Assembly (NCBI GenBank): GCA_938085105.1
Contig: CALKGK010000045.1
Coordinates: forward strand, 50,932 to 114,931
Direction: 5' to 3'
From: an uncultured Flavobacteriales bacterium
Lineage (GTDB): Bacteria; Bacteroidota; Bacteroidia; Flavobacteriales_D; Sanyastnellaceae
DNA length: 64,000 nt
Under the pieces are notes generated by a model, which worked only from the letters and a program-made list of their open reading frames with translations, had not been told where the DNA came from and made no database searches. Position 1 is the stretch's first letter, and each line of letters starts with the position of its first letter. The translations under genes and the position numbers were made by a program. Positions 1-9,166 of the stretch are shown piece after piece.

Positions 1-2
1 AC

Positions 3-1946
3 AAACTCTTCATGAATCAAGGAAACCTGCTCTTCTCCGATGATGGAGATGAGCTGGGCTTGAACAAAGCCATGCACAGCCACGGAGCGGCGTATGCAGA
101 TTTTGACAATGATGGAGATTTGGACCTTGTGGTGAACAATGTGGATTCCAAAGCAGTGGTTTTTGAGAATCAGCTTCAACCGTCAAAACAATGGATTCAA
201 CTGGATTTGAGCGATCCTTCCATGAACGGAGCCAAATGTTTTGTTTATGAGGGGGAAGAGATGCAAGTTCAGCGTTTGGAACGGGTTCGTGGTTATGCTT
301 CATCGGTGAGCTCGGTGCTGCACTTCGGTTTGTCCCGACAACAAAACCCCGATTCGGTGCTCATTGAATTGATCAACGGTGAATGTTACGCTTTGGATGG
401 TTTGGAAAGGGGAGAAAAAACAGAAGTTGAGCTTTCTTCAGCCCGAAAAACAAAAAGGATCTCTCCTTCTACAAAGCCCTTATTTGTGGAGCATTCGGCA
501 CGCGAGATCCTTCCTTACCGCCACCAAGAAAATCCTTTTTCAGACTTTGAAATTGAAACACTGCTTCCCCACAAACTCTCAACTGAAGGTCCGTTCATGG
601 CCGAAGGTGATTTGAACAACGACGGTTTGATGGATTTGTGGATTGGCGGGTCTGCCGGACAAAGTGGTAGCGTTTATGTGCAAACCCCAGACGGAAGGTT
701 CCGTGGATTTTTGCCCGAAGCTTTGAAAGCAGATGCTCGTCACGAAGATGCGGGTGCAACTTGGTTTGATGCCGATGGAGATGGTGATTTGGACTTGTAC
801 GTGGTAAGTGGAGGAAATGAATACGGTGTAGGGAGTGATTTTTATCAAGATCGACTGTACCTCAACAATGGAATGGGCTTGCTCACGAGGTCAGACAAGG
901 TTCCTAGCTTCAGCAGTAGTGGGAGCAAGGTGCTTGCTTTGGACGTGGATGACGATGGAGATCAGGACTTGTTGGTTTTGGGCAGACTGGTTCCTCACCA
1001 TTATCCAAGGAGTCCGCAAACCTACCTCTTGATCAATCAAGGAGAACAGTTCATTGTGGATCAAAGACAAACGGGTTTCCTTGCTACTTTGGGAATGCTC
1101 ACCGATGCGAAAGTGGTCGACCTTGAGAAAAACGGCGAGCTTGTGATCATAGCTGTGGGGGAGTGGACCGGTATTCACGTGCTCAATATCGAAAACGGTG
1201 TATTGCAAAAAGACGAATCATACATTTTTGAAGGCGTAAATAATGGGTGGTGGAATTGCATTGAATGGGCAGATGTTGATGCTGACGGCGATCTCGACTT
1301 GCTCACTGGAAATCTTGGTTTGAACAATAAATTTCATCCCAGGGAGAATGCGCCGCTCCATGTTTTTGCCAGTGATTTTGACGGAAATGGAAGCAACGAT
1401 ATCGTTTTGGCCAAAAACAAAGGCGAAGACCTATTGCCCGTTCGAGGAAGGGAATGCAGTTCGCAACAGATGCCCTTCATCGCCCAGAAATTTGACACCT
1501 ACGAGTCTTTCGCCAAAGCCAAATTGAGCGATGTGTTCTCACCCCAAGCCTTGAAAGAGGCTTTGCACTTGCAAATGAACTTGGCTGAAAGCGGAGTTTG
1601 GATCAAAGAAGGAAAGCGTTTTCGTTTTGAAGCTTTTCCGGTCGAAGCACAGATGTCGCCCATCAAAGCCATAAAGTGCCAGGACGTGAACAAAGATGGG
1701 TTTTTGGACATCGTCTTCCTTGGAAATCAATTCAACACCGAAGTGGAAACCGTGCGCTACGATGCCGGAATTGGTGGCGTTTTATTGGGCGACGCCAGCG
1801 GGAAGTTTCAATTCATGCCTCAAGATCAAAGCGGATTCTTCGTTCCTGGAGATGCGAAAGACTTGCTTCATCTATCGTGGAAAAATGGAAAACATCTTTG
1901 GGTTGGGACCGTGAATAGTGGCGTGGTAAAGCTCTTTGAAGAATAA
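3..1946 (+). CDS. FG-GAP/VCBS repeat protein with ASPIC/UnbV domain, 5' truncated by window edge
   Basis: The reading frame is open to the left edge and the first visible residues (KLFMNQGN) already sit inside an FG-GAP repeat, so the ATG at 12 is internal and the true start lies outside the window. Numbering from that Met, calcium-binding FG-GAP motifs of the D-x-D-x-DG-D type are visible near residues 31-44, 200-214, 252-269, 310-324, 418-440, 455-466 and 557-575. Residues about 55-140 fit the ASPIC/UnbV domain (the 'HFGL' and 'RVRGYASS' stretch). Such proteins are large secreted beta-propellers in Bacteroidetes; the substrate or partner is unknown. The C-terminus shows no T9SS sorting domain. 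It is followed tail-to-tail by the EamA transporter gene 7 bp away. The family call is secure, the role is not. Confidence 0.85.
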   Translation, partial: KLFMNQGNLLFSDDGDELGLNKAMHSHGAAYADFDNDGDLDLVVNNVDSKAVVFENQLQPSKQWIQLDLSDPSMNGAKCFVYEGEEMQVQRLERVRGYASSVSSVLHFGLSRQQNPDSVLIELINGECYALDGLERGEKTEVELSSARKTKRISPSTKPLFVEHSAREILPYRHQENPFSDFEIETLLPHKLSTEGPFMAEGDLNNDGLMDLWIGGSAGQSGSVYVQTPDGRFRGFLPEALKADARHEDAGATWFDADGDGDLDLYVVSGGNEYGVGSDFYQDRLYLNNGMGLLTRSDKVPSFSSSGSKVLALDVDDDGDQDLLVLGRLVPHHYPRSPQTYLLINQGEQFIVDQRQTGFLATLGMLTDAKVVDLEKNGELVIIAVGEWTGIHVLNIENGVLQKDESYIFEGVNNGWWNCIEWADVDADGDLDLLTGNLGLNNKFHPRENAPLHVFASDFDGNGSNDIVLAKNKGEDLLPVRGRECSSQQMPFIAQKFDTYESFAKAKLSDVFSPQALKEALHLQMNLAESGVWIKEGKRFRFEAFPVEAQMSPIKAIKCQDVNKDGFLDIVFLGNQFNTEVETVRYDAGIGGVLLGDASGKFQFMPQDQSGFFVPGDAKDLLHLSWKNGKHLWVGTVNSGVVKLFEE

Positions 1947-1953
1947 TTGAGGG

Positions 1954-2826
1954 CTATAAGGAAACCAGACAAATGGCCACAATGGCCAGAACGATACCCA
2001 CGATTTTTTTCTTGGTGAATTTCTCTCTAAAGAGTATAGCAGCGAGCAGCGCACTCAACATGATGATGCCTAAATTATTGATGGGAATGATGGCACTGCG
2101 CTCCATCAATCGAGCATCAAAGGTGTTGACCAAGAAAAAGATACTCGCAAAATTCACCAAGCCGAGGGCAATTCCTCCTAAAATGGTGGCTCCATTGATC
2201 CTGATCTTGGTTTTGCCCAAAGCTGCGCCTGTAGTCAAGAACAGAATGCCCAAAATGCCGCTGGTGAAGAAAGGAGCAGAGGTGAATAGGTATTGCTGGT
2301 TGCGTTGACTGAGTTGACCATCAGAGAAGTGTCCGATCACCAAATCAATGATCCCACTGCCCACGAATATGATGAGCGGGAACAACAGGAACTTGGCTTG
2401 GAATTGATCTTTTTTACTTCGCTCAGAAATCATAAGTACACTAGCCAAAGCCAATACGACTCCCGCCACTTTAAGTCGAGAAGCGCTGTCGCTGGGATCG
2501 GTAATCATGAACCAAGCAATGGGAATCACCATTGACATTTTTGTCGCCATGGAACTTACTGCCACTCCCATTTTCTGAGCAGTGTACGCCATGAGGTAGA
2601 ACAAGGTAATGAACAATGCCCCTACCATGAGACCGCCTTGCAACCAAGGCTCCGCCAATTGATCTTTGATATGAAAGTCTTCAGAGAGCATTAGAATTCC
2701 GCAAGTGCAGGCCACCAGATAGTTTATGATGATGGCAGGGAAGGTGTCCACATTCCATTTGGGGAAAGAGCGGAAGAGCAGAAAAATCCCGGTGCTCGAA
2801 AGAATACTGAGTAAGAGGTAAATCAT
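1954..2826 (-). CDS. EamA/DMT-family membrane transporter
   Basis: The 290-residue product is almost entirely hydrophobic, with about ten predicted membrane helices in two five-helix halves, the usual EamA layout. The second half ends in a lysine-rich loop (FREKFTKKK) followed by a last helix, which is typical of the drug/metabolite transporter superfamily. The substrate cannot be read from sequence. Its ATG overlaps the ribD stop codon by 4 bp (ATGA), so it is the last gene of the ffh-folD-ribD operon and is probably translationally coupled. A metabolite exporter or importer linked to folate or riboflavin is possible, but that rests only on position. Confidence 0.85.
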   Translation of the reverse strand: MIYLLLSILSSTGIFLLFRSFPKWNVDTFPAIIINYLVACTCGILMLSEDFHIKDQLAEPWLQGGLMVGALFITLFYLMAYTAQKMGVAVSSMATKMSMVIPIAWFMITDPSDSASRLKVAGVVLALASVLMISERSKKDQFQAKFLLFPLIIFVGSGIIDLVIGHFSDGQLSQRNQQYLFTSAPFFTSGILGILFLTTGAALGKTKIRINGATILGGIALGLVNFASIFFLVNTFDARLMERSAIIPINNLGIIMLSALLAAILFREKFTKKKIVGIVLAIVAICLVSL

Positions 2827-3881
2827 GAGTTGTGGATGATCATGACACGGTTGTCACCGTAAAAATAGTGGTCTTTGAGCACACCTTGCGGCGGTGTAAC
2901 ACGAACTCCGGCGCTTCCGAAGTATTTCGGTCCTTCCAACAAACGGGTTTCATCCCAAAGGTTGGCGTTGATGAAATTCTGAAGTGTTTTAGCACCGCCT
3001 TCAATCATCAGAGAAATAACGTTGCGCTCGTAGAGATCGTCCAGCATTTCTTGACGCAAGTTTTCAAAAGGCAGCTTCACCCATTCGATGTGGTCTTCAT
3101 GTCCATCCTTCACGGTATTGTAAACCAGCGTATTTGCCTCTGAGTTAAAGATTTTCGCGTTTTTATCCACCTTCAAACTACGGTCAATAAGCACCCGAAG
3201 TGGGTTTCTTCCAGCACTTTCGCGCACCGTCAGAGAAGGGTCGTCAATCAAGGCTGTTCCCGTTCCAATTAAAATCGCTTGCAGTTCTGCTCTCCAAGAA
3301 TGGGTGAGTTGTTTGCATTCTGGAGTGGTGATCCAATGCACACCTTTTTCGTTATTGACCCGACGGATATCGATGTACCCATCCAAACTTTGCGCCCATT
3401 TCAAAACGATGTATGGACGTTGTTTTTGATGATAGGTGAAGAAAGCACGGTTGAGATGCGCTCCTTCCTCTTCCAAAACACCTGAAATGACTTCAATCCC
3501 TGCTGCTTCTAGAAGGGCAATGCCTTTTCCAGCAACTTTTTCGTGCGGATCTAGATTGGCAATCACTACTTTTTTCGCCCCGGAAGCAACCAAGAGTTCG
3601 GCGCAAGGGGGTGTTTTGCCATGATGTGCGCAAGGTTCCAAACTCACATAAACCGTGCATTGGGAGAGCTCGATGTCTGAAGGAAGATGCTTGATGGCGT
3701 TGACTTCAGCGTGCGGACCACCATAAGCTTGGTGATAGCCTTCGCTCACAATTTTCTGGTGTTCGTCAACAATCACACAGCCGACCAAAGGATTGGGTGC
3801 GACGTTGCCTTGTGCTTTCGAGGCAAGTTCAAAACAGCGACGAATGAATCGCTCGTGGATGGAATCAGTTTCGTTTATCAC
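2823..3881 (-). CDS. ribD: Bifunctional riboflavin biosynthesis deaminase/reductase RibD
   Basis: RibD carries out two consecutive steps of riboflavin synthesis: deamination of 2,5-diamino-6-ribosylamino-pyrimidinone phosphate, then NADPH reduction of the ribose side chain. The N-terminal deaminase (about residues 10-150) has the zinc motifs HAEVNA and [13 protein letters not shown]. The C-terminal reductase half (about 155-350) has the typical [11 protein letters not shown] stretch and an IEGGAKTLQ motif. At 352 residues it is full length. It overlaps folD by 17 bp upstream and the EamA gene by 4 bp downstream. No FMN riboswitch is present because the gene is internal to an operon. Identification is confident. 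Confidence 0.97.
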   Translation of the reverse strand: MINETDSIHERFIRRCFELASKAQGNVAPNPLVGCVIVDEHQKIVSEGYHQAYGGPHAEVNAIKHLPSDIELSQCTVYVSLEPCAHHGKTPPCAELLVASGAKKVVIANLDPHEKVAGKGIALLEAAGIEVISGVLEEEGAHLNRAFFTYHQKQRPYIVLKWAQSLDGYIDIRRVNNEKGVHWITTPECKQLTHSWRAELQAILIGTGTALIDDPSLTVRESAGRNPLRVLIDRSLKVDKNAKIFNSEANTLVYNTVKDGHEDHIEWVKLPFENLRQEMLDDLYERNVISLMIEGGAKTLQNFINANLWDETRLLEGPKYFGSAGVRVTPPQGVLKDHYFYGDNRVMIIHNS

Positions 3882-4743
3882 CTGCAGCTTGTAAGGTGTT
3901 TTTCAGCAATGACGCGATGGTCATGGGACCAACACCGCCCGGCACAGGAGTGATGAAACTGCACTTCTCTGAAACAGAGGCAAAGTCAACATCACCAGCA
4001 ATGCGATAGCCACGTTCTTTGGACGCATCTGGAACACGTGTAATGCCCACATCAATCACCACAGCGCCTTCTTTTACCATGTCGCCCGTCACAAATTCAG
4101 CTTTTCCGAGCGCAACCACGAGAATATCTGCATTCTTCACAATGCTTTCAAGATTTTGAGTCCGACTGTGGGTCAAAGTCACCGTACAATTTCCCGGTTC
4201 ATTGTTTTGGCTCAGTAAAATACTCATGGGCGAACCAACGATGTGGCTTCTTCCGATCACCACGCAGTTTTTACCTGAAGTAGGTACTTCATAACGCTCC
4301 AAAAGCTGCATGATTCCGTAAGGTGTTGCCGGCAAGTAGCAAGGGAGGCCAAGAGCCATGCGACCTACATTCTCTGGATGAAAACCGTCCACATCCTTTG
4401 AAGGATCGATGGCGAGAAGCACCTCTTGTTCGTCAATGTGCTTTGGCAAAGGAAGTTGAACGATAAATCCATCAATGTCATCATCTTCGTTGAGTTCTTG
4501 CACAATTTGGAGTAATTCTTCCTGACTCGTAGAACTGGGCTTTCGGATGAGGCTGGAAACAAATCCAATGCGTTCACAAGCTTTCACTTTACTCGAAACA
4601 TAGGTTTGACTAGCACCATCTTCTCCAATCAGCACTGCTGCCAAGTGGGGAGTTTTGAGGCCACGCTCTCTGCGTGCATTCACCTCTGCTGCAATTTCTT
4701 CTTTAATGGCCTTTGACGTGGCTTTTCCGTCGAGTAAAATCAT
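3865..4743 (-). CDS. folD: Methylenetetrahydrofolate dehydrogenase/cyclohydrolase FolD
   Basis: FolD interconverts 5,10-methylene-THF and 10-formyl-THF using NADP, supplying one-carbon units for purines and formyl-Met-tRNA. The 292-residue protein shows the family's [13 protein letters not shown] stretch with the catalytic Lys near residue 54, the QLPLPKHID loop, the [13 protein letters not shown] nucleotide-binding turn and the terminal [12 protein letters not shown] signature. It begins 16 bp after the ffh stop and overlaps ribD by 17 bp, so it belongs to the ffh operon. Nothing is unusual in length or key residues. Confidence 0.97.
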   Translation of the reverse strand: MILLDGKATSKAIKEEIAAEVNARRERGLKTPHLAAVLIGEDGASQTYVSSKVKACERIGFVSSLIRKPSSTSQEELLQIVQELNEDDDIDGFIVQLPLPKHIDEQEVLLAIDPSKDVDGFHPENVGRMALGLPCYLPATPYGIMQLLERYEVPTSGKNCVVIGRSHIVGSPMSILLSQNNEPGNCTVTLTHSRTQNLESIVKNADILVVALGKAEFVTGDMVKEGAVVIDVGITRVPDASKERGYRIAGDVDFASVSEKCSFITPVPGGVGPMTIASLLKNTLQAAGDKRN

Positions 4744-4759
4744 CCTTGTGTTTTGCTGG

Positions 4760-6100
4760 TTATCTCATCCCTTTCATGCCCTTCATGCTGCGAGCCATGG
4801 AAGCCATCTTGTTCTTGTCGGTCATCACACGCATCATCTTACGTGTATCTTCAAACTGCTTGATGAGTTTGTTCACATCCTGAACGCTTCTTCCAGCACC
4901 AGCTGCGATTCGTTTTCTTCTGCTTCCGTCAATGATGGTATGGTCTTGACGCTCAGCTGGAGTCATCGAATGAATGATGGCCTCTACGTGCTTGAATGCG
5001 TCGTCGTCAATTTCAACATCGCGCAATGCTTTCCCCATTCCAGGAATCATTCCGAGGAGGTCTTTCACATTACCCATTTTCTTGATCTGGTTCAGTTGAT
5101 CAAGGAAATCGTTGAAGTCGAAGGTGTTCTTTTGAATTTTCTTCTGAAGCTTTCTGGCAGATTCTTCATCGTACTGCTCTTGAGCGCGTTCAACCAAAGA
5201 AACAACGTCACCCATTCCAAGGATTCGGTCGGCCATACGGTTGGGGTGGAAGACGTCAATTGCGTCCATTTTCTCACCGGTACCCACAAATTTGATGGGC
5301 TTATTCACCACCGATTTGATGGACAATGCCGCACCACCACGGGTATCACCGTCAAGTTTGGTCAGAACAACTCCATCAAAATCGAGTCGCTCATTGAAGG
5401 TCTTTGCTGTATTCACCGCATCTTGCCCCGTCATGGCATCCACCACAAATAAGGTCTCACTTGGCTCAATGGCTTTTTTCACGGCTTCGATCTCTGTCAT
5501 CATCTGCTCATCGATGGCCAAACGACCGGCTGTATCGACGATCACCACGTTAAATCCATTGGATTTCGCATGGGCGATGGCTGCTTGAGAGATGGAAACA
5601 GGATCTTTATTGTCTTTGTCTGAATAAACCTCAACTCCGATGTTCTCACCTAGTACGTGCAATTGGTCAATCGCTGCCGGACGATAGATGTCACAAGCTA
5701 CCAAAAGTGGTTTTTTCCCTTTTTTGGTTTTCAGGTGATTTGCCAATTTACCCGAGAAGGTCGTTTTACCAGAACCTTGGAGTCCGGACATCAAAATCAC
5801 CGCAGGATTTCCTTTCAATTGAATGTCTTCGGTTTCTCCACCCATGAGCTTCGTGAGCTCTTCTTGGGTGATTTTAACCATCAATTGTCCAGGCTTAACG
5901 GCCGTTAAAACCTCTCTACCTAAGGCTTCTTGCTTCACTTTATTGGTGAATTCCTTCGCCGTTTTAAAGTTCACATCGGCATCCAAAAGCGCCCTACGAA
6001 CCTCTTTAAGTGTTTCAGCAACATTGATTTCTGTGATCTGGCCTTGACCCTTCAACACTTTAAAAGCGCGGTCAAACTTGTCCTGTAAATTTTCAAACAT
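4760..6100 (-). CDS. ffh: Signal recognition particle GTPase Ffh
   Basis: Ffh binds signal peptides and SRP RNA and delivers ribosomes to the membrane through FtsY. The ATG at 6100 (MFENLQDKF) was chosen because it matches the family start and lies 39 bp after a TATCTTTG promoter box; the frame stays open upstream without support. The N domain covers about residues 1-90. The G domain shows [15 protein letters not shown] and [10 protein letters not shown]. The M domain contains [12 protein letters not shown] and ends in a Met/Lys/Gly-rich tail ([12 protein letters not shown]). At 446 residues it is full length. It is the first gene of the ffh-folD-ribD-EamA operon. Confidence 0.98.
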   Translation of the reverse strand: MFENLQDKFDRAFKVLKGQGQITEINVAETLKEVRRALLDADVNFKTAKEFTNKVKQEALGREVLTAVKPGQLMVKITQEELTKLMGGETEDIQLKGNPAVILMSGLQGSGKTTFSGKLANHLKTKKGKKPLLVACDIYRPAAIDQLHVLGENIGVEVYSDKDNKDPVSISQAAIAHAKSNGFNVVIVDTAGRLAIDEQMMTEIEAVKKAIEPSETLFVVDAMTGQDAVNTAKTFNERLDFDGVVLTKLDGDTRGGAALSIKSVVNKPIKFVGTGEKMDAIDVFHPNRMADRILGMGDVVSLVERAQEQYDEESARKLQKKIQKNTFDFNDFLDQLNQIKKMGNVKDLLGMIPGMGKALRDVEIDDDAFKHVEAIIHSMTPAERQDHTIIDGSRRKRIAAGAGRSVQDVNKLIKQFEDTRKMMRVMTDKNKMASMARSMKGMKGMR

Positions 6101-6139
6101 GCGTTTACTCGATTGTAATTTCTCGGTTATTGAGGACCA

Positions 6140-6147
6140 CAAAGATA
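6140..6147 (-). promoter_or_regulatory. Probable ffh promoter -7 box TATCTTTG
   Basis: On the minus strand this reads TATCTTTG, an exact fit to the Bacteroidetes -7 consensus TAnnTTTG. It lies 39 bp upstream of the ffh ATG. I could not place a convincing TTG -33 element at the usual distance, so the call rests on the -7 box and its position between genes. Confidence 0.6.
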
Positions 6148-6172
6148 AAAAACACGAGGGAGGAATGGAGCT

Positions 6173-7528
6173 TTATTTTGTGGCTACACTGGAAAGGGGT
6201 TCGGAAGCAATAAATCGCAGGCGAAAGTCTTCCAATTCTTCGAGGATTTCTTCCCGCGTTTGAATCATGTGCAATACTTCTTTTTTCTGCTCTTGTAGCT
6301 GAATACGGAGCTTTCGTCTGAGTAAAAAACGCGAAACGAGTCCGCTAATTTTCAAGCTAATCAAACCGAAAAAATAGCATACAAAAGGAAAGGAAATGGA
6401 CCAATACCCGAGTGGCGTTTTCAGTCCTAAAAAAACTGCAGCTCCAATGTACCACAACAAAAAGCACAGTGCCCCGATGGACATGGCCAAACTCCCCAAA
6501 AAGGAATCGCGAATACGAAGCCCGATGACAATTGTTCGAGCGAGGAAATAGGGCAGGGCATTCAAGACAATACCAATGAGATAAATTGGAGCGAGAAGGA
6601 GCAGCAAAAGCGCCGAATAGGGTGGGTTTCCGATGCGCAACTCTTTCATGCTCATCTCACTGATTCCTAGTTTTTTCAAACCTTGAGTGTAGGCATCTAC
6701 TTTTGATTTGAACTGCTCAATTTCTTGGGGAGATTCTTGGTCAAAATGATCCAAGGCAGCAATGATGTTTTTTTGAAGGTCATGATTTCCCTGAAGATCA
6801 TCTTTTTCAAGCTCAAGGAGGTCTTGTAATTCTGGCTGGTAGATGTCTTCAACTTGCTCTAAAAAATGGTCGTAATGCTCTTTTTCAATATGCAGGAGGG
6901 TGGAACGCAATTCATGGGTCACTTTCTCGGTCAAATCTCGAACGGCTTCCCGCTCATCTTCCATCTTCAAATAATCTTCAATGTCGATGGGGTCGCCAAT
7001 TTGGACATAGAGGTCGCTTCTGAACTCGTGTGGATCACTGTAGTTGAGTCCGACCGGCACAATTCTCACGGGCGGCATATCAGGATGAGCTTTGCTCGCA
7101 CCAATGGCCATTCGGGCAACTCCGGTTTTTAAAGACCTCAATCGTCGTTCGGTGATGCTGTTTCCTTCTGGGAAGATGAGGAGTGATTTTTCCTCACCCA
7201 AATGAGCGTAACACTGCTCAAACATTTCTTTGTTTTTATGGGTTTCGCCAGGCATGGTGTTCGGACGAAAAACGGGAATCATGTGGAGTTGATTCTGAAA
7301 AAACTTGCCTTTCAAGCCTTTACCCACGTATTCTCCTGCAGCGATGAAGTGCAGTTCGCGATGAACGGCCAAACCAACGGCCAAAGGATCCATAAAGGCA
7401 GAAGGGTGGTTGGCTACAAAAATGAGAGCACCTTTTTGAGGTATCTTGTTTTGACCAACGATGTGCTGCCTACGAAAATAAGCGTTCAGGCTTAAGCGAA
7501 AAATGAAGCGTAGTATGCGGTAAATCAT
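6173..7528 (-). CDS. 1-acyl-sn-glycerol-3-phosphate acyltransferase-like protein with C-terminal membrane region
   Basis: The N-terminal PlsC domain (about residues 1-230) shows the catalytic NHPSAFMDP (H-x4-D) box and the FPEGNS substrate-binding motif, so it should transfer acyl chains to a lysophospholipid or related alcohol at the inner membrane. A charged, probably coiled stretch follows (about 230-310). Four or so hydrophobic helices (about 310-410) and a second charged tail complete it. That makes 451 residues, well above the roughly 240 of a plain PlsC. The ATG at 7528 (MIYRILRF) was chosen because it lies 19 bp after a TACATTTG promoter box. The exact acceptor substrate is not known. 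Confidence 0.88.
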   Translation of the reverse strand: MIYRILRFIFRLSLNAYFRRQHIVGQNKIPQKGALIFVANHPSAFMDPLAVGLAVHRELHFIAAGEYVGKGLKGKFFQNQLHMIPVFRPNTMPGETHKNKEMFEQCYAHLGEEKSLLIFPEGNSITERRLRSLKTGVARMAIGASKAHPDMPPVRIVPVGLNYSDPHEFRSDLYVQIGDPIDIEDYLKMEDEREAVRDLTEKVTHELRSTLLHIEKEHYDHFLEQVEDIYQPELQDLLELEKDDLQGNHDLQKNIIAALDHFDQESPQEIEQFKSKVDAYTQGLKKLGISEMSMKELRIGNPPYSALLLLLLAPIYLIGIVLNALPYFLARTIVIGLRIRDSFLGSLAMSIGALCFLLWYIGAAVFLGLKTPLGYWSISFPFVCYFFGLISLKISGLVSRFLLRRKLRIQLQEQKKEVLHMIQTREEILEELEDFRLRFIASEPLSSVATK

Positions 7529-7547
7529 TTGTTTTCTGTTTGATGAC

Positions 7548-7555
7548 CAAATGTA
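7548..7555 (-). promoter_or_regulatory. Probable acyltransferase promoter -7 box TACATTTG
   Basis: The minus-strand reading TACATTTG matches TAnnTTTG exactly and is 19 bp upstream of the chosen ATG at 7528. It also supports that start over an in-frame one further upstream. No -33 element is evident. Confidence 0.55.
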
Positions 7556-7603
7556 GAGAAGCACATCTTACTTCAGTTTTTGCATCTTAAAAACGGACGT
7601 ATG

Positions 7604-8548
7604 TTAATAGGCGGTGTACAAGCTTTGAATCATGCTCGATTGTGATCGGACATTGCTGCTGGTAGAAGCTGCTTTGGTGATGTTTACCTCGAACATGCTT
7701 CCGTCGGTGCTCAGGTTGGTAAAGGCCTCATCTTGAACTCCGCTCAAGGTGGTTACAGACTCGGCTTGAACACTGCTTATTTGTTTTGAAGCAATGGTCA
7801 CCTCCGCACTTCTTGATTTTTCAGCGTTGATTTCAATTTCTTCCAAGGGCACTCCTTCAGCTTGGTCGGCCATGCTTTCCACTGCGAGATCGTCGGTTTC
7901 GAGCAAGGGTTTTGCGTCTTCTTCTTTTTCTATAACACCTTCATATTGTGGGTTTTGATGTTCATTATTTAAATCAAGGCTTTCATCGCTTTGAGGTGGT
8001 GTGATGGAAGCTTGGTCTTCGACAATAAAGGCTTCGGGCTCCACTTGTTCTGAACTTCTCCTTGAATTTTCTTCTTCCCGAAAAGGACTTTCAATTTCTG
8101 TGTTCTTGCGTTCCTTTGGAAACTCTAATCGATCGGTTTTGTCTTCATTGAGCATGGCCATACGTGCCGGAGAAGGGTCTTGAAATAGGAAAATCAAGGC
8201 AAAAACTACGGAAGCAAGTACGGCAAGAGACAAGCCAATTGCACTTTGCCTGTTCGCGAAGAGAGGCAGGAAATAGCCGTTCAACCATACCTTGAAACCA
8301 GATGTTTGCTTTTCTTCTGCAAAAAGCTTCATCAAACGCTCTTTGCTCTCTGGTCGGGCAGAAATATACTCATCGTCGTTCACCTCTTGCACCTTCAGTA
8401 AGGTTGCTCTCATGCTGGTATATTCCTCTTCGGAAGAGATGTATTGCAGCACAAACGATTTTTCTTCAGGGTAGAGTTCGTGAAAACGCTTATGCAAAAG
8501 CAAAGACTCTAGGTCTTCAGGGTCGTATTTAAAATCGAATGGACTCAT
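7604..8548 (-). CDS. Single-pass membrane protein next to ECF sigma factor, probable anti-sigma-like regulator
   Basis: This 314-residue protein has a cytoplasmic N-terminal part (about residues 1-95, acidic and helical), one membrane helix near 103-122 (LSLAVLASVVFALIFLF) and a long Ser/Glu-rich periplasmic region. No catalytic motif or zinc-binding H-x3-C-x2-C is seen. Its ATG overlaps the sigma factor stop by 4 bp, which is the standard arrangement for an anti-sigma factor; the N-terminal segment resembles the short sigma-binding region of such proteins. The function is inferred from context and topology. I do not recognise the periplasmic domain. Confidence 0.6.
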   Translation of the reverse strand: MSPFDFKYDPEDLESLLLHKRFHELYPEEKSFVLQYISSEEEYTSMRATLLKVQEVNDDEYISARPESKERLMKLFAEEKQTSGFKVWLNGYFLPLFANRQSAIGLSLAVLASVVFALIFLFQDPSPARMAMLNEDKTDRLEFPKERKNTEIESPFREEENSRRSSEQVEPEAFIVEDQASITPPQSDESLDLNNEHQNPQYEGVIEKEEDAKPLLETDDLAVESMADQAEGVPLEEIEINAEKSRSAEVTIASKQISSVQAESVTTLSGVQDEAFTNLSTDGSMFEVNITKAASTSSNVRSQSSMIQSLYTAY

Positions 8549-9165
8549 TGCTGTAAGATTTGAATGATGGTAATAAATAAAATGATCAAGCTTCCTTCAA
8601 ATGCTTTTAACTCTTGATTGAGGTGTTTTAAGGTATAGAAGAGTCGTGACTTGATCGTGCCTTCGCTGCAATCGAACACTTGAGCAATTTCTTTGATGCT
8701 CATGTCTTGATGGTAGCGCATTTCAAAGGTGCTTCTTTTGCTCTCGTCCAATGCCGCTAAGGCATCCGAAAGGGCAAGTTCAAAGGCTTCCTTATCCAAT
8801 GATTGGGTGCTGTTTTCTTGCTCAAAATGCTGGTTGGTGTGTCGCAGTTCTTCGGCAGCCCGCGCTCGAACTTCATGACTTCGGTATTCGTTCTTGCACA
8901 TGTTGTTAGCTATGCTAAAAAGATAGGTCTGGACACTTTTCCCTTTCTGATAAAGTTCCGGTTTGCTGATGATTTTGGTGAAGAGCTCTTGCATAAAATC
9001 TTCTGCTTTCTCCCGGTCTTTTCGAAGCATGCGGTAGAAATAGTTCACCAATCTATCGGCATAGCGGTCATACAACTCACTGAAAGCAGCTGAATTCTTA
9101 TCAGCCACCTCAATCATGAGCTCCTCGTCAGAATACTTTTTATATGATGAACGAAAAAGCTTCAA
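8545..9165 (-). CDS. RNA polymerase ECF-type sigma factor
   Basis: The 206-residue protein has a sigma-70 region 2 (about residues 10-85, with DRYADRLVNYFYRML and DFMQELFTKI) and a region 4 helix-turn-helix (about 130-185, with MSIKEIAQVFDCSEGTIKSRL). It recruits RNA polymerase to alternative promoters. The C-terminus carries an unusual hydrophobic tail (SLIILFITIIQILQQ), which could be a membrane-touching segment. It sits 1 bp after a secreted protein gene and overlaps the membrane partner gene by 4 bp, making a three-gene operon. The regulon is unknown. Confidence 0.93.
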   Translation of the reverse strand: MKLFRSSYKKYSDEELMIEVADKNSAAFSELYDRYADRLVNYFYRMLRKDREKAEDFMQELFTKIISKPELYQKGKSVQTYLFSIANNMCKNEYRSHEVRARAAEELRHTNQHFEQENSTQSLDKEAFELALSDALAALDESKRSTFEMRYHQDMSIKEIAQVFDCSEGTIKSRLFYTLKHLNQELKAFEGSLIILFITIIQILQQ

Positions 9166-9166
9166 A

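Noticed and set aside
12..1946. ATG at 12 as true start of the first gene
   Set aside because: The residues just upstream (KLF) are part of an FG-GAP repeat in the same open frame, so the gene is cut by the window.
4655..5452. Long plus-strand ORF opposite ffh and folD
   Set aside because: It lies entirely antisense to two clear, conserved genes and has no recognisable domain.
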